Source of the DNA: Quillaja saponaria
Lineage: Eukaryota; Streptophyta; Magnoliopsida; Fabales; Quillajaceae
DNA: 64,000 nucleotides
Direction of reading: 5' to 3'
Assembly: GCA_029379385.1 (NCBI GenBank)
Contig: CM055611.1
Location: forward strand, 11,726,062 to 11,790,061
The position numbers and the translations under genes are program-made. Every line of letters begins with the position of its first letter. Within the stretch, counting starts at the first letter, position 1. Positions 35,351 through 45,408 of this stretch are shown here, one piece after another. A model generated the notes under the pieces. That model was not told where the DNA came from, made no database searches, and saw only the letters and a list, made by a program, of their open reading frames with translations.

Positions 35351-35631
35351 AAACTTGTTTTTCACACATACTACATGCATATATCTCAAAATTTAAAACT
35401 TTGAATTATGGAATAAAATTGGAAAATATCTATTTTATTCTCTCTTCTTTTTTTTGGTTATTCTATCGAATTTGTTTTTCTATTTTAGAATATGAAAAAT
35501 ATTTTGTATCGTTAAGAGGATGTGCTATGAACCATTAATATCATAGGAATATAACAAACTACATACTTTAGTGAAAGAAAATGAAAAAGTAAAGGTGCAC
35601 ACCAACACTGAAAATACAATCTTCAGAAGTA

Positions 35632-35721
35632 GTTCCAAAAAATAAATTAACAAAAAAAGACAAAATGGCATATAGTTCCAAAAAAAAAAAAATTAACAAA
35701 AAAAGAGAAAATGGCATATAA
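35632..35721 (+). repeat. Short tandem duplication inside the Harbinger element
   Basis: AGTTCCAAAAA...AATTAACAAAAAAAGA(C/G)AAAATGGCATATA occurs twice head to tail at about 35632 and 35679. Confidence 0.65.
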
Positions 35722-36526
35722 TGAACTTTTTGCCTAATTTATATAACCCCATTAATACAAGGAAACCCTATGCATGTATAACAAGCTTGTGAAATGAATA
35801 ATAAAGTTCAATTTTTTTTTATTTTTTTTTCCATTAAGCAAATAGCTTTTAAGAATCCTTGTTATAAGTTCATGTTAAAACATGTTTAGATCATCATCCA
35901 TTTATAATCACCAAGTCAAACATACAATTTATGGGAAAAAAAAGATAAATTAGAATCAAATAAGTTGAAAATTACATAAATGGAACAAGTACCTCTTGGG
36001 CTTGTAACAAGAAATTTACTAAAGATCTAATTAAAGTTTGTTTCTAGTTCCTTGTGGTGTGGCTTACTATTATGTTCCCTATTTAATTATGCTACATTCT
36101 TGTTAGCTTTTAAAAAGAATTATAAACATGCCCACTAATCAAAACTATTCATACAGATTGATTTTATATTATATGTTAAAGCTCATTGATATGTCTATAA
36201 ATTTCATATTCGTTGAATTACTTTTCTTAGTGACCCTTAGTTTAATATTTTAGTTATTTGTTTAATTAGATTTTTTTTTTTAGTTTCTTAGCTTTTCTTT
36301 CAATGATTGTCCAAATTTTTATTTTAAGCATTGTTCCCTATTTTATTGGACTAGTATATTGATCTTTACATCTAATTCTCTAATTTTTTTTGATTGATAT
36401 CATAGCCTATCATCTTTATTATTACTACGAATGAGCAGATTTAGTGGTTGCAAAGTTAATTCATTGAAGCCAACAATTTTTTTGAAACCTAGAATTAATT
36501 AGAGCCAATTAGCTAATAACAGAAGA

Positions 36527-36562
<36 letters not shown>

Positions 36563-37191
36563 CTGAAAATATTTCAAATACTCGCCAACAAATTTTTATT
36601 AAAAACACAAATATGTTTGAATCAAAGAATTGAATCAAAGCTCCAAAAAATATTTTAAATATATATATATATATATATATTAAAGAAGAAGAAGACAATA
36701 AGGAGAAGATACCAAGAAAGTATAGTCAAAAAAAGGAAATATAAAGTGACAAGTGACAGTAGCAGAGAGAATTAACCTAGAAATATAAAGTGACAGCAGG
36801 AGATGGCAAGGATTTTTGCTTGATCATCTGCATGACCAATAAAAAAGAATGACACATGATAGAGATGGAGAGATGGTGGCCATGAGGACTGAGATGAGAG
36901 AACGAGGTATCCAATGAAAGTAGGGTGTTGTAGGCAACTAGGGTTAGAAGGAGCTTTTGGGTGTTTAATTATTTATATGATTTTGTTATCCTTTCCCACC
37001 CCTATAGGATAGTGTATTACGGTCAGGAATCGATAAGGGATCGTCAATGGTATAAGCTTATACTATCATATTATTGCTAAATAGTGTATTAGAGCCAATA
37101 TGATAGTCTTATACTATCTTGTTATTCTTATACGATGCATCAAATAAACTTTTAGACCTCGAGCTTGTGGAAGGAGGCTATCAATATAATT

Positions 37192-37341
37192 CTATAAACA
37201 TATCATTTGCACATCATACGCATAGTTAGCAATAAAATTAGCAACTGCATTTACTTCTTTAAAACAGTGATAAACCTTTACATTCAAAGTCTGTAGCAGC
37301 ATTTGTAATTCCCAGAACTTTCTATAAATCATCCATAAAGG
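37192..37341 (-). pseudogene. LINE RNase H domain end
   Basis: The minus-strand text reads WMIYRKFWELQMLLQTLNVK then VYHCFKEVNAVANFIANYAY. The HCFKEVNAVAN block is the conserved end of the RNase H domain found at the C-terminus of plant L1-type LINE polyproteins. Everything upstream in the polyprotein is missing because of 5' truncation at about 37352. Confidence 0.65.
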
Positions 37342-37352
37342 ATTCATCATTC

Positions 37353-37655
37353 GATTTTTTCTAATGTTGCTATATATATATATAAATATATATATCCTTA
37401 TATAAGAGGAAAATAAATCAAAGAGAAAAATCCCATGAGAAAGCACTTTTAAGAGTAGGATTGAATCTCCTGAAAGAGTGAGATAAGATACTTGTGAGTA
37501 TGTGCTTTAGTGATTGTAATATTCTTCAATAACAGTTATCATTGGCTTAGTGTTTGTCGTGGTCGTCGCCTATATTGGGTGAACTACGTAAATCTAGTGT
37601 CTTTTACTGCTTTATTTTTGTTATTTGTTATTGCTGCGTTGTTAGATATTGAACG
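37353..37655 (+). repeat. 3' LTR of copia element, right part
   Basis: Resumes the LTR with TCTAATGTTGCTATATAT, CTTATATAAGAGGAAA and GAGTAGGATTGAATCTCC, and ends GAACG followed by the CATAC duplication. The terminal CA has mutated to CG. Together with 31105-31191 it accounts for the whole 5' LTR. Confidence 0.87.
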
Positions 37656-37795
37656 CATACTACAATCAATACTTTTTTATTTCATTCAAATATTCAATAC
37701 AAAACATTTTTTTAGACCTATTGATTCCTCCTTTTATTTCAGCATAATATCATGGAGTTTATTTCAGGTTTCTAAATTCAAGAATTGAAAGCAAT

Positions 37796-38639
37796 TTATT
37801 CATCAAGATGTAACCTATTATTACAAGAAACGACATTATCTGCGTCTACCAAATGTAACAGCAGAAAGTAACAATGCAGATGCAATTAATAATTTGCATT
37901 TATATCCAGAGTAGAAACATACACATAGTAACTTTAGACTCATCATTTTTTGTCTCTGTGTATAACTTAATGCGTTTGTAACTTATACAGTAATAAGGAC
38001 AACAGCTTTCCCCATTAACCACCTATATTATCACTTTCCCTCTCTTTTTTACCTTCTTTCTCGAGGAAAGAGTGGCCTTTAGCTCATCTTACGATGCCAT
38101 TAAACTCAACTATTCTCTTCCACTTGGAATTGCGTTAGCTGATGGAACCAAATTAATGCTTTGCCTGTGACTTCTATTGTGCTTTAATACCTAGACTTCA
38201 CCTATAACTTGGTAGCTAGCTATCATAGGGCAAGAGCTAAAGCAAAGTGGAAACCTATTGACACCTATTGATGCAGTTAATCAAACCGCAGACACATATG
38301 TCAAAAATAATTTAATTACTTATTTTATTTTTAATTTTGTACCTATTAACATTTATATGAAAGCATATTTTATATTTAAATTCTAAACTTTATATAAGTA
38401 AAAAAAATATTATACAAAAATCATTATAACAATATTTACAATAAATGAAAAAAATACATAAATCTAATAATTATCATCTCCTAATTATAAGTTGTCATCC
38501 TGACTGAGGTATGAAGGCCTGGATGTAAAAAGTAAAATTTGAAATAATCAAAATATATAACTTATAAGTTATATTTAACTTAATATGTATATAAGTTAAA
38601 ACTCTAACTCGGACAAATTAATCAAAATTTTCAAAAGTT
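37796..38639. other. Spacer, possible CACTA-like end at 37819
   Basis: TATTACAAGAAACGACATTA at 37818 resembles the CACTACAAGAAA start of plant CACTA elements, and CTGCGTCTACC follows, but no matching right end was found. The rest is AT-rich without a gene. Confidence 0.25.
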
Positions 38640-39110
38640 TGGCCTTGAAACTAAAAGTTTAGCTTTATATCCTAACCGTTAATCCAAATAGGTTTTTCTT
38701 TCTTCTTACAGGTCTTATTAGTTCCCACAGTGGTGTCAATACTTATGGAATCCGATACACACTTGTATTTGACTGTTTTTTCCCTTAAACCCAAACTTTC
38801 AATGTTTTTTCCTTGAAGCCAAAAGTTTGGTCTAATATCCTAATTGTTAATCAAAAAAGATTTTTTTTTTTCCTTTCATCTTATTCATCTCCACAGTTGT
38901 GCTAGTATTCCAGAAATCAGATATGAATTTTTATTTGATTGTTTTCTTGCCGAATGAAATTTGACCGTTTTCTTTGAAACTAAAAGTTTGGCCTAATATC
39001 TTAACCATTGATCCAAATGAAATTTCATTTCTTCTTACCAGTCTTATTCATCTCATGGTTATTTCAGTACTCCCGAAATCCTAAACAGACTTGTATTCTA
39101 TCTCTTTGTC
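38640..39110 (+). repeat. Three tandem copies of a 160-168 bp unit
   Basis: The phrase AAAAGTTT(G/A)GCCTAATATCCTAA recurs at 38653, 38821 and 38982 (spacing 168 and 161), each followed by GTTAATCCAAAT or similar, TTTCTTCTTAC-GTCTTATTCATCTC, and (TATTTGACTGTTTTC). The copies are about 75-80 percent alike by eye. The length is in the range of plant satellite monomers, but three copies do not make a satellite. Confidence 0.75.
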
Positions 39111-39184
39111 CACCGAACCTAATTTTGCAAAGTTTTTGCATTTATACTATAATAAACTAAAACTTTTGCATTATGAAAATAAAA

Positions 39185-40500
39185 TTAAAATAATGCGTAT
39201 CTCAGATGGTTGAGGTAGCATTGTCGAAGGTAATGGATATACCCTAGCTCTCTCTTAACTAGCTCATGTACAAACACTATCTGCTTTGGATTGAATCCTA
39301 AAGGAGATGGAGATGCACCAGAAGCCATTCTAGAGCAGTAAGTAGTGGTGGCTGAAGCTACGAGCTCAACTTCGTTCAATACTTGCTAGGAGTTGATATA
39401 ACCCCCAAATCCATAGATGTGGCCTTTCTTCTTACTGCTAAAAAGATAGATGAGTCACTCAAGGGAGGCTCAGTTGCTATATCAGCACTATCTTACTGGC
39501 AGGTGCTAGATTACCCCATCTTTGTCTTAGAAGCTTTAAACTTCTCTAGCAAATGAAAAATGTTTAGATTTGCAATTGATCAAACATGTAATTAACTATT
39601 CCAATGAAAAACAATTTTGTAAAATGAAAAACAACCATGTAAAATAAATAATACTTACGTTGATGATCTTTGATATCGTGTCAACAAAGTTACCATATTT
39701 TCTCTTGTGAGTATGATTAAAAACCTCAATAACTATAGATTATCCACCTAACTTTTTCTCTTGTACAAAAAATATAAAATAATATTAGTTAAAAAGGATG
39801 TAATAAAAATTTATAACTAATATTTAGTAAATAAAAAGTCCCATCTACTGAGCGGATGTGTTAACGGAGCCATATGCTTGGTGAATAAGTTTATCACCTG
39901 CTTGCCTATTTGCTACCATTGTCTGAGAACGCTTCTAGATGTCAAGGCTCAACCACTAGTCACAAAATGACTCCTACCAATCTTGGTGGATCTAATTTGG
40001 GTGCCCATCCTCATTCCAAGCAAGCGGGCCTAGTTTGTACTTCTAACTTAAATTGAAACGTAGTTTCTAGAACACATTAATGCATCTCTTCCTAGCTACT
40101 GTATCAAATACAGCCCGAGATGCAGCTCTCTCCTCAAGAAGGAAGCTAAACTGTTACAGCATCATATATTACCAAAAAAAAAAAAAAAAAATCCATACTC
40201 TCCAATACTATACTCAACTAAGGCTCAACTAATCAAATTGTCAGTAATTTAACAACATATTAAAATAAAAGCAAAACTTAAAAAATAATATAATTGTACT
40301 TACCATAAAATTATTATAGCAACAAGCTTTCGCCTTTATGAAAAACTTTTATTAGTGAAAAATCGGACCTGGAAAGTGCTTCCTAACAATACTAGAAATG
40401 GTAGTGCCCACCTTCGTGTCCTTAGGATCATCCTCAATGAATCTTACACAGTAAAAACAAAAAATACACATGTAAGTAAACTATGACCTATACATACAAT
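39185..40500 (-). pseudogene. CACTA (En/Spm)-associated Transposase_24-like pseudogene
   Basis: Reading the minus strand from about 40460 downward: IRFIEDDPKDTKVGTTISSI, then VRKHFPGPIF (near 40440-40370), RAASRAVFDTVARKRCINVF (near 40120), KRSQTMVANRQAGDKL (near 39930) and KKKGHIYGFGGYI (near 39430). The series W-K-rSq-x-aNRq and the late KKGxxYGxG block are those of the Ptta/En/Spm plant transposase-like family (Transposase_24) associated with CACTA transposons. The open end is 39185-39379 (FNPKQIVFVHELVKRELGYI). Stops and gaps are frequent. CACTA termini were not found, so element borders are unknown. Confidence 0.5.
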
Positions 40501-40904
40501 TGAATAGAAAAATATGAAGATTATTTACCTGACTCTAATTATGTGGATGAGTAGGCTATCCTTCTCATTATCAAATGGAGGAGCAATCTTATTTTTTACT
40601 CACTTACCCTTCTGTGCATCTGGAGGACACTCAGTGACGTTGCCCTCCTTGTGGAGGACGTTGCCCTTCACACGGGGCTCAAGATCCACCTCATGATCAA
40701 CATCCTACTAACCTGAAGCTGCAATACAATTTAAGTACATGTAAGAACAATGAAATTTGTAAAAAATCAATAAATAAAAAAAATCATTCTTAAACTTGAA
40801 ATTGTAACTTACATGTCGGTACAGATCCTGAGCTCAATATGATCTGATCTGAGCCTAGGTCAGATAGGTTCTGAACCTAGTTTGAGGATTAAGCAAGTAC
40901 TGAA

Positions 40905-41065
40905 ACGCTAAGAGGTGAAGCTGCAACTATATAGGGAGATGGAGATGGAGATGGAGCAAGAGCTGCTGTTGTAGAGGGAGAAGCCGCTACTATAAATGGA
41001 GATGAAGCCACTACCATAGACGGGGATGAAGCCATTATAGTATATGAAGATGAAGCTCCATGACG
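40905..41065 (+). repeat. Minisatellite, unit about 24 bp
   Basis: Variants of GGAGATGAAGCCACTACTAT and GAGATGGAGATGGAG recur at least six times, reading as repeated GDEATT in one plus-strand frame and as aromatic/Ser repeats on the minus strand (40908-41096). It is probably a low-complexity part of the neighbouring pseudogene. Confidence 0.6.
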
Positions 41066-41183
41066 TCATTGGAAGGGGTAGCATGTCCTCTAGCAATGGC
41101 TGTGTAATAAAATGAATATGTCATCAGCAAAATACACCTACTTATGTATTATAACAAGTGTCTTGATAAATCCTAAACTATTC

Positions 41184-41198
41184 TAGTTTACAAATATA
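41184..41198 (+). repeat. 15-bp target site duplication of the RTE LINE, left
   Basis: TAGTTTACAAATATA occurs here and, identically, at 42650-42664, exactly at the two ends of the LINE sequence. Target-primed insertion yields such duplications. Confidence 0.9.
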
Positions 41199-42649
41199 CT
41201 CAACTCAACTAAGCCTTAAATCTCAAACTAGTTAGGGTCGGCTATATGAATACTTTTCCTCCATTTGCATCGAACCAAAACATCATTTTCAGTAATGCCT
41301 AGAGCAGCCATATCTTTCTGGATGACTGCCTCTACATAAGTTTCGGTCTCCCACTACTACATCTAATACCTGACACTTGTATCAAATCACCTTTCTTAAT
41401 TACCGCATTCATTGGTGATTCTCTCTCATTTTATCCTTGATAGGTATTACTTCTATCTTCTCATTCCTTATTCTATCCTTTCTTGCATGTCTGATCATCC
41501 ATCTCAACATTGTCATTTTGGCTACTCCCATCTTATGCGAGTGTTGCTTCTTAATTGCCCAACATTAAGTACCATATAGTATAACTAGCCTCACTGTCGT
41601 CATATAAAATTTTTCTTTCAATTTATTAGGGATTTTAAGATTATATAAAACTCTCGAAGCATTATGCCACTTCACCCATCCTACCTTGATCCTATGGTTT
41701 ACATCATGCTTAATTAGGCTATCTTTTTGTATAAATGAACCTAAATACTTAAACACATCCTTTAGAGGGATTGCCTGATCGTCCAATGTTATTTCATTCG
41801 AGCCTCTTCTATTTTTACTGAAATTGAACTCTATATACTTGATTTTTGTCTGACTCAACCTAAGGCCTTTAAATTCTAACACGTTCCTCCATACTTCTAG
41901 TTTAGAATTCAAACATGCTCTATTTTCGTTTACCAACACGATATCATCAGTAAACAGCATGTGCCACGAAGCCCTATCTTGAATATTATTGGTAAGTTCA
42001 TCCATGACTAAAGCAAACAAGTAAGAGCTTAAGGATGAACCTTGGTGAAAACCTATCATGATCAGGAACTCTCTCGTCATACCATCTACGGTCCGCACCC
42101 TAGTCAGTACTCCCTTCATACAAATCTTTAATAACTTATACATATTTAGTTGGGACATTCTTCTTCTCGAGAACCAACCACAAGACTTGTTTTAGCACTT
42201 TATCATACTCTTTTTCTAATTCAATAAAGGCCATGTGAAGATCTTTTTTCTTTTTTTCATATTTCTCTATTAATCTCCTAAGTAAGAAAATAGCCTCAAT
42301 TATAAATCTTTCCGGCGTAAAGTCAAATTGATTATAAAAAACTAGAGTCTTATTCCTAAGTTTACGCTCAATCACTCTCTCCTACAGTTTCATTGTATGA
42401 CTTATAAGTTTTATTCTTCGATAATTCTTACAATTTTGAATGTCTTCTTTACTCTTATAAACATGGATCAACGTACTCTTCCTCCATTCATCGGGCATTT
42501 TCTTGATTACTAAAATCTTTTTAAAAGGATTTGTAAGCCAAGTTATGCCAGTATGTCCTAAGCATCTCCAAACTTCTATTAGTATATCATCTAGGCTTAT
42601 TACCTTACCATTTTTCATCTTATGAATAGCTTCTTTAACCTCCTATGCC
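41199..42649 (-). mobile_element. 5'-truncated RTE-type LINE, 1451 bp
   Basis: The element lies between perfect 15-bp duplications. Its 3' end on the minus strand finishes with AAGGCTTAGTTGAGTTGAG instead of a poly(A), typical of plant RTE elements. It starts inside the RT domain, so the endonuclease and the N-terminal RT are missing. The intact duplications suggest that this insertion is younger than the surrounding DNA, although the coding part has many stops. Confidence 0.87.
41230..42640 (-). pseudogene. RTE-type LINE reverse transcriptase, partial and broken
   Basis: Minus-strand blocks in order are: MKNGKVISLDDILIEVWRCL and MPDEWRKSTLIHVYKSKEDI with NCKNYRRIKL (42618-42382); IIEAIFLLRRLIEKY with HMAFIELEKEYDKV (42375-42136); VGFHQGSSLSSYLFALVMDEL-type text and the catalytic MLFTDDIVLV (42158-41565), followed by GLRLSQTKIKYIEF and KYLGSFIQKD. 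The tail RHARKDRIRNE (about 41480) and WRKSIHIADPN (about 41235) are the usual RTE C-terminus. The FADD box reads FTDD, with the two Asp kept. The open stretch 41565-42158 (197 codons) is the longest in the element. Confidence 0.87.
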
Positions 42650-42664
42650 TAGTTTACAAATATA

Positions 42665-45403
42665 TAAAGTAAAATTAAGAAATACTTGCACTAAGGCTCC
42701 ATAACCAACACATTTGAAGGAAAAACAATACACTTTGTAATAATGAAAATGGTATGAAAACAATGAATATTATTTGTTATGACACATACAAGTCCACTAA
42801 ATTTTAAAGAGAGAACACGCAAGTATGTATAAGATGATAAAAATATTATTGCAATTTAGATGAAGCAAAAGTAAAAAAAGATCTACATGTCCAACTTCAC
42901 ACATAGAAAAAAAAAAAAAAAAAACTATATGTTTTAGAATTTACTTGATCAAATTAAAATGAGAAGAGAGGAAAGAGATAACAAATCACGTGCATTATGC
43001 ATATAGGGGAAAAAGAAATGAAGCAAAGGAAAAATATCATAATAAAGCTATATAATGGAACAAGGAATTACAGTAGAAAAACACATGTATCCAAAGTCAA
43101 TACAAAACCTTATAAACGAAAAAAGCAAAATACAATTTCAGTAGCTCCAATAGGATGGGTTTTTGAATTCTTAACAAGCATCCTAGTATTTTACAAGGTT
43201 AAAATGGAGACCCTTCCATGTACTTGTTATGACAATTGTGGTATAATTGTTATGACTGTTCAAATACAAAGGTAAGGTCCATTGGTCCAAGTCATGGTCT
43301 TTGCCTAATACAACATGAACCTATCATTTGCCTAAACAAGGAGTAAATTTTAACCCAAAAGATTATGAATGGTTGTAAAACACATCTTCTAATAGGAGAT
43401 TAAGTGTGGCCCACTTGCCACAACTAATTAGTTTTAACTAAGGGATAATTATCTTTAGTTAAAGATAATCGTAAAGTGATAAATTCAATTAAAGATAATA
43501 GTGGATAATAACCACTTTATATTATCTCTCTAGATAAGGATAAAGGTTTGTCCCATTAAGGTAACTAATTCCTTGATGGAATGAACAACTTCAGTGGTAT
43601 TGTACAAGGGTTCCCTAGCCTAGTCTTTAAAAGCTCGTGTTACCATCAAATATAGTGCATTTAGTATTCCTTAGACATAGGCTTAAAGACCTCTGTGAGT
43701 GTTAAGTGAGGTATGTGTTATAATTCTTTGCAATGTGATTATGGTCTATGGAGCTTGGGCAATAATGGCTGAAGGTATGTATTTCATTTAAAGCATATTA
43801 TTATGAATTGATTAGAAGCTATACAAACATGGGTACCTAATGAGAAAGAAAAAGATACTAATAATTAAGGAACCCACTTTCAAAAAGATACCCTCTTGCT
43901 AATATTTCCTATTTGTTATTCCCTATCTCATTTTTCTTGTGATATTCTGCCCTAACTAAAAACCTAAGTCGACGAAAAACTCCCAACTAAAAATCAGAAA
44001 ATAAAATAAAAATAAACAACAACAATAATAACCTAGCTTGTGCATCTAAAATACCTAATTAAAAAAAAAAAAAAAACTTTGGGAAGTATCATAAGATTAT
44101 ATATATAGCCATGAAAAGCATGTTCATTTAGCAGTTTTCCATGTGAATTTTTCTCCAATAACTATTCTAAGAACTTAAGACATTAAAGAAATCTAATAAC
44201 ATCTGCCAATATTCGTATTCACAACCATTGATAGTTGAAGAAACTGAAATCATTTGATTTAGGAATATGAAAAGTTATAATCGCAAAGCAACATAGTTTT
44301 CTATATTCAAACACATGTGAGCTATACCAGCAACAAAAGATTGGTATTCCTTGATTCATGATCTTCCTTAGTGATAAGGATCTTCAAAAGGTTCAATGTA
44401 TTCAATCCTTTAGGCCAAACTGTATTCGCAAAGAAAAAATTGACAAAAATCTCAATGATAACAATATTATCCATTTGTTTTCGTTGTAATTAAAAAGAAT
44501 TAGATAATTTGTATTGTACATAATCTTTGTTTAATATTCATGTGATCTAAATTAATAATACGAACAGATGAATATGAATTAAATATCTAATCAAAATGAA
44601 TAATTTAGGTAAATGCAATTCATTCACACACCTACTCTCTAGCATATTTACATAAAGAGAAAAACTAAATAAAAGTTTGACTTTAATAATTTAACAAAGA
44701 ATTGCAAATCTTCTTATGATCTTCAATAATAGCAATAATATCGACTAATTCAAATTTTTTTTTTTTCCATTATCCACCAAATTAAGTTCATCGTAATTAC
44801 AAAAAATTTAGTTTGTTTTCTTTGCCGACCACTAGAGTTGGTTGGTACTAATAAAAAAAATTGAATTTTTTTCTTTACCATCTAGTTGATTTGGTCGGTA
44901 TTGATATTTAACCGACCAACATAAAGTGCATCGGTATACATATCAATCAAGTTTTGTATACCTAAACATAACCTTAGCCCTTAAGCCCACTACAACCTTA
45001 ACTATTTCTTTCATACTCGATGGATCCCTTACTTTTCTTTCATCAATTGCTCTTATGGTAATCACATTGGATGAACTTTTCATCTGCCTAAAGTCACGAT
45101 GGTCAAAGATTGGTCAACACAATTTGGGGATTTTCATCACGCTTAAGTAGAAATGGATATTATAGGGTTTAGAGTGTTTTTTGTTGTTGGGCTCTTGTAC
45201 TTTCTCTCCCTCTCCGTCATACTTTTCCTTAGCTCTAATGAACTTGATCTTAAGCTCAAAAGATGCGAGCAATCGATAACACAATATTCAATTCTCTAGT
45301 TGCTTGAAAGATGGAAGATATTTGTCATAATGGGTGATAAGCTTGACAAAGAGATCTTGAAAATATATAGGAAGCAAGAACAAAGGGCAAAGATATACAT
45401 TAA
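42665..45403. other. Spacer with a perfect inverted repeat and GGTCGGT motifs
   Basis: No gene supported. ATTATCTTTA-GT-TAAAGATAAT (43448-43469) is a perfect 10-bp palindrome. At 44824-44935 the words GCCGACCAC, TTGGTCGGTA and AACCGACCAAC lie in both orientations, as in CACTA subterminal regions, but no ends are visible. The open frame at 45300-45554 starts with coding-like text (GDKLDKEILKIYRKQEQRAK) that is cut at 45408 by an LTR element; see findings. Confidence 0.35.
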
Positions 45404-45408
45404 GTTTC

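Larger units (their letters stand above)
31524..37151 (-). mobile_element. PIF/Harbinger transposon, about 5.6 kb, decayed
   Basis: The left end GGGGTCGTTTGGTGCATCGT with ATAAGATTGTATAG faces the inverted CTATCTTGTTATTCTTATACGATGCATCAAAT at the right. TTA flanks both ends (31521-31523 and 37152-37154), the 3-bp duplication of this superfamily. Inside, on the minus strand, lie both Harbinger genes: a Myb/SANT-like DNA-binding protein (32144-33050) and a DDE transposase (34130-35350). Several low-complexity A-runs (33786-33810, 33939-34090, 36530-36560) and small duplications have built up inside. The right terminal bases are worn (AAACTTT for the expected ACGACCCC). Confidence 0.85.
31192..37352 (-). 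mobile_element. 5'-truncated LINE inserted in the copia 3' LTR (itself split by Harbinger)
   Basis: A T-run at 31193-31201 is the poly(A) tail of a minus-strand LINE; AATAAAACTTTAAGG lies just inside it on that strand. The other end (37155-37352) encodes, on the minus strand, LNVKVYHCFKEVNAVANFIA, the typical closing part of a plant L1-type RNase H domain. Without the Harbinger insertion the LINE is only about 530 bp, i.e. severely 5'-truncated, as is usual. The LTR bases GATTT-TTTT occur at both junctions (31187 and 37353) and would be the target duplication. Confidence 0.7.

Noticed and set aside
43448..43469. Perfect 10-bp inverted repeat as a possible terminator or operator
   Set aside because: Plants do not use such terminators and the AT-rich setting makes short palindromes common.
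44824..44935. GGTCGGT/ACCGACC words as evidence for a CACTA transposon
   Set aside because: Suggestive of subterminal repeats, but no CACTA termini or target duplication was found, so no element is called.
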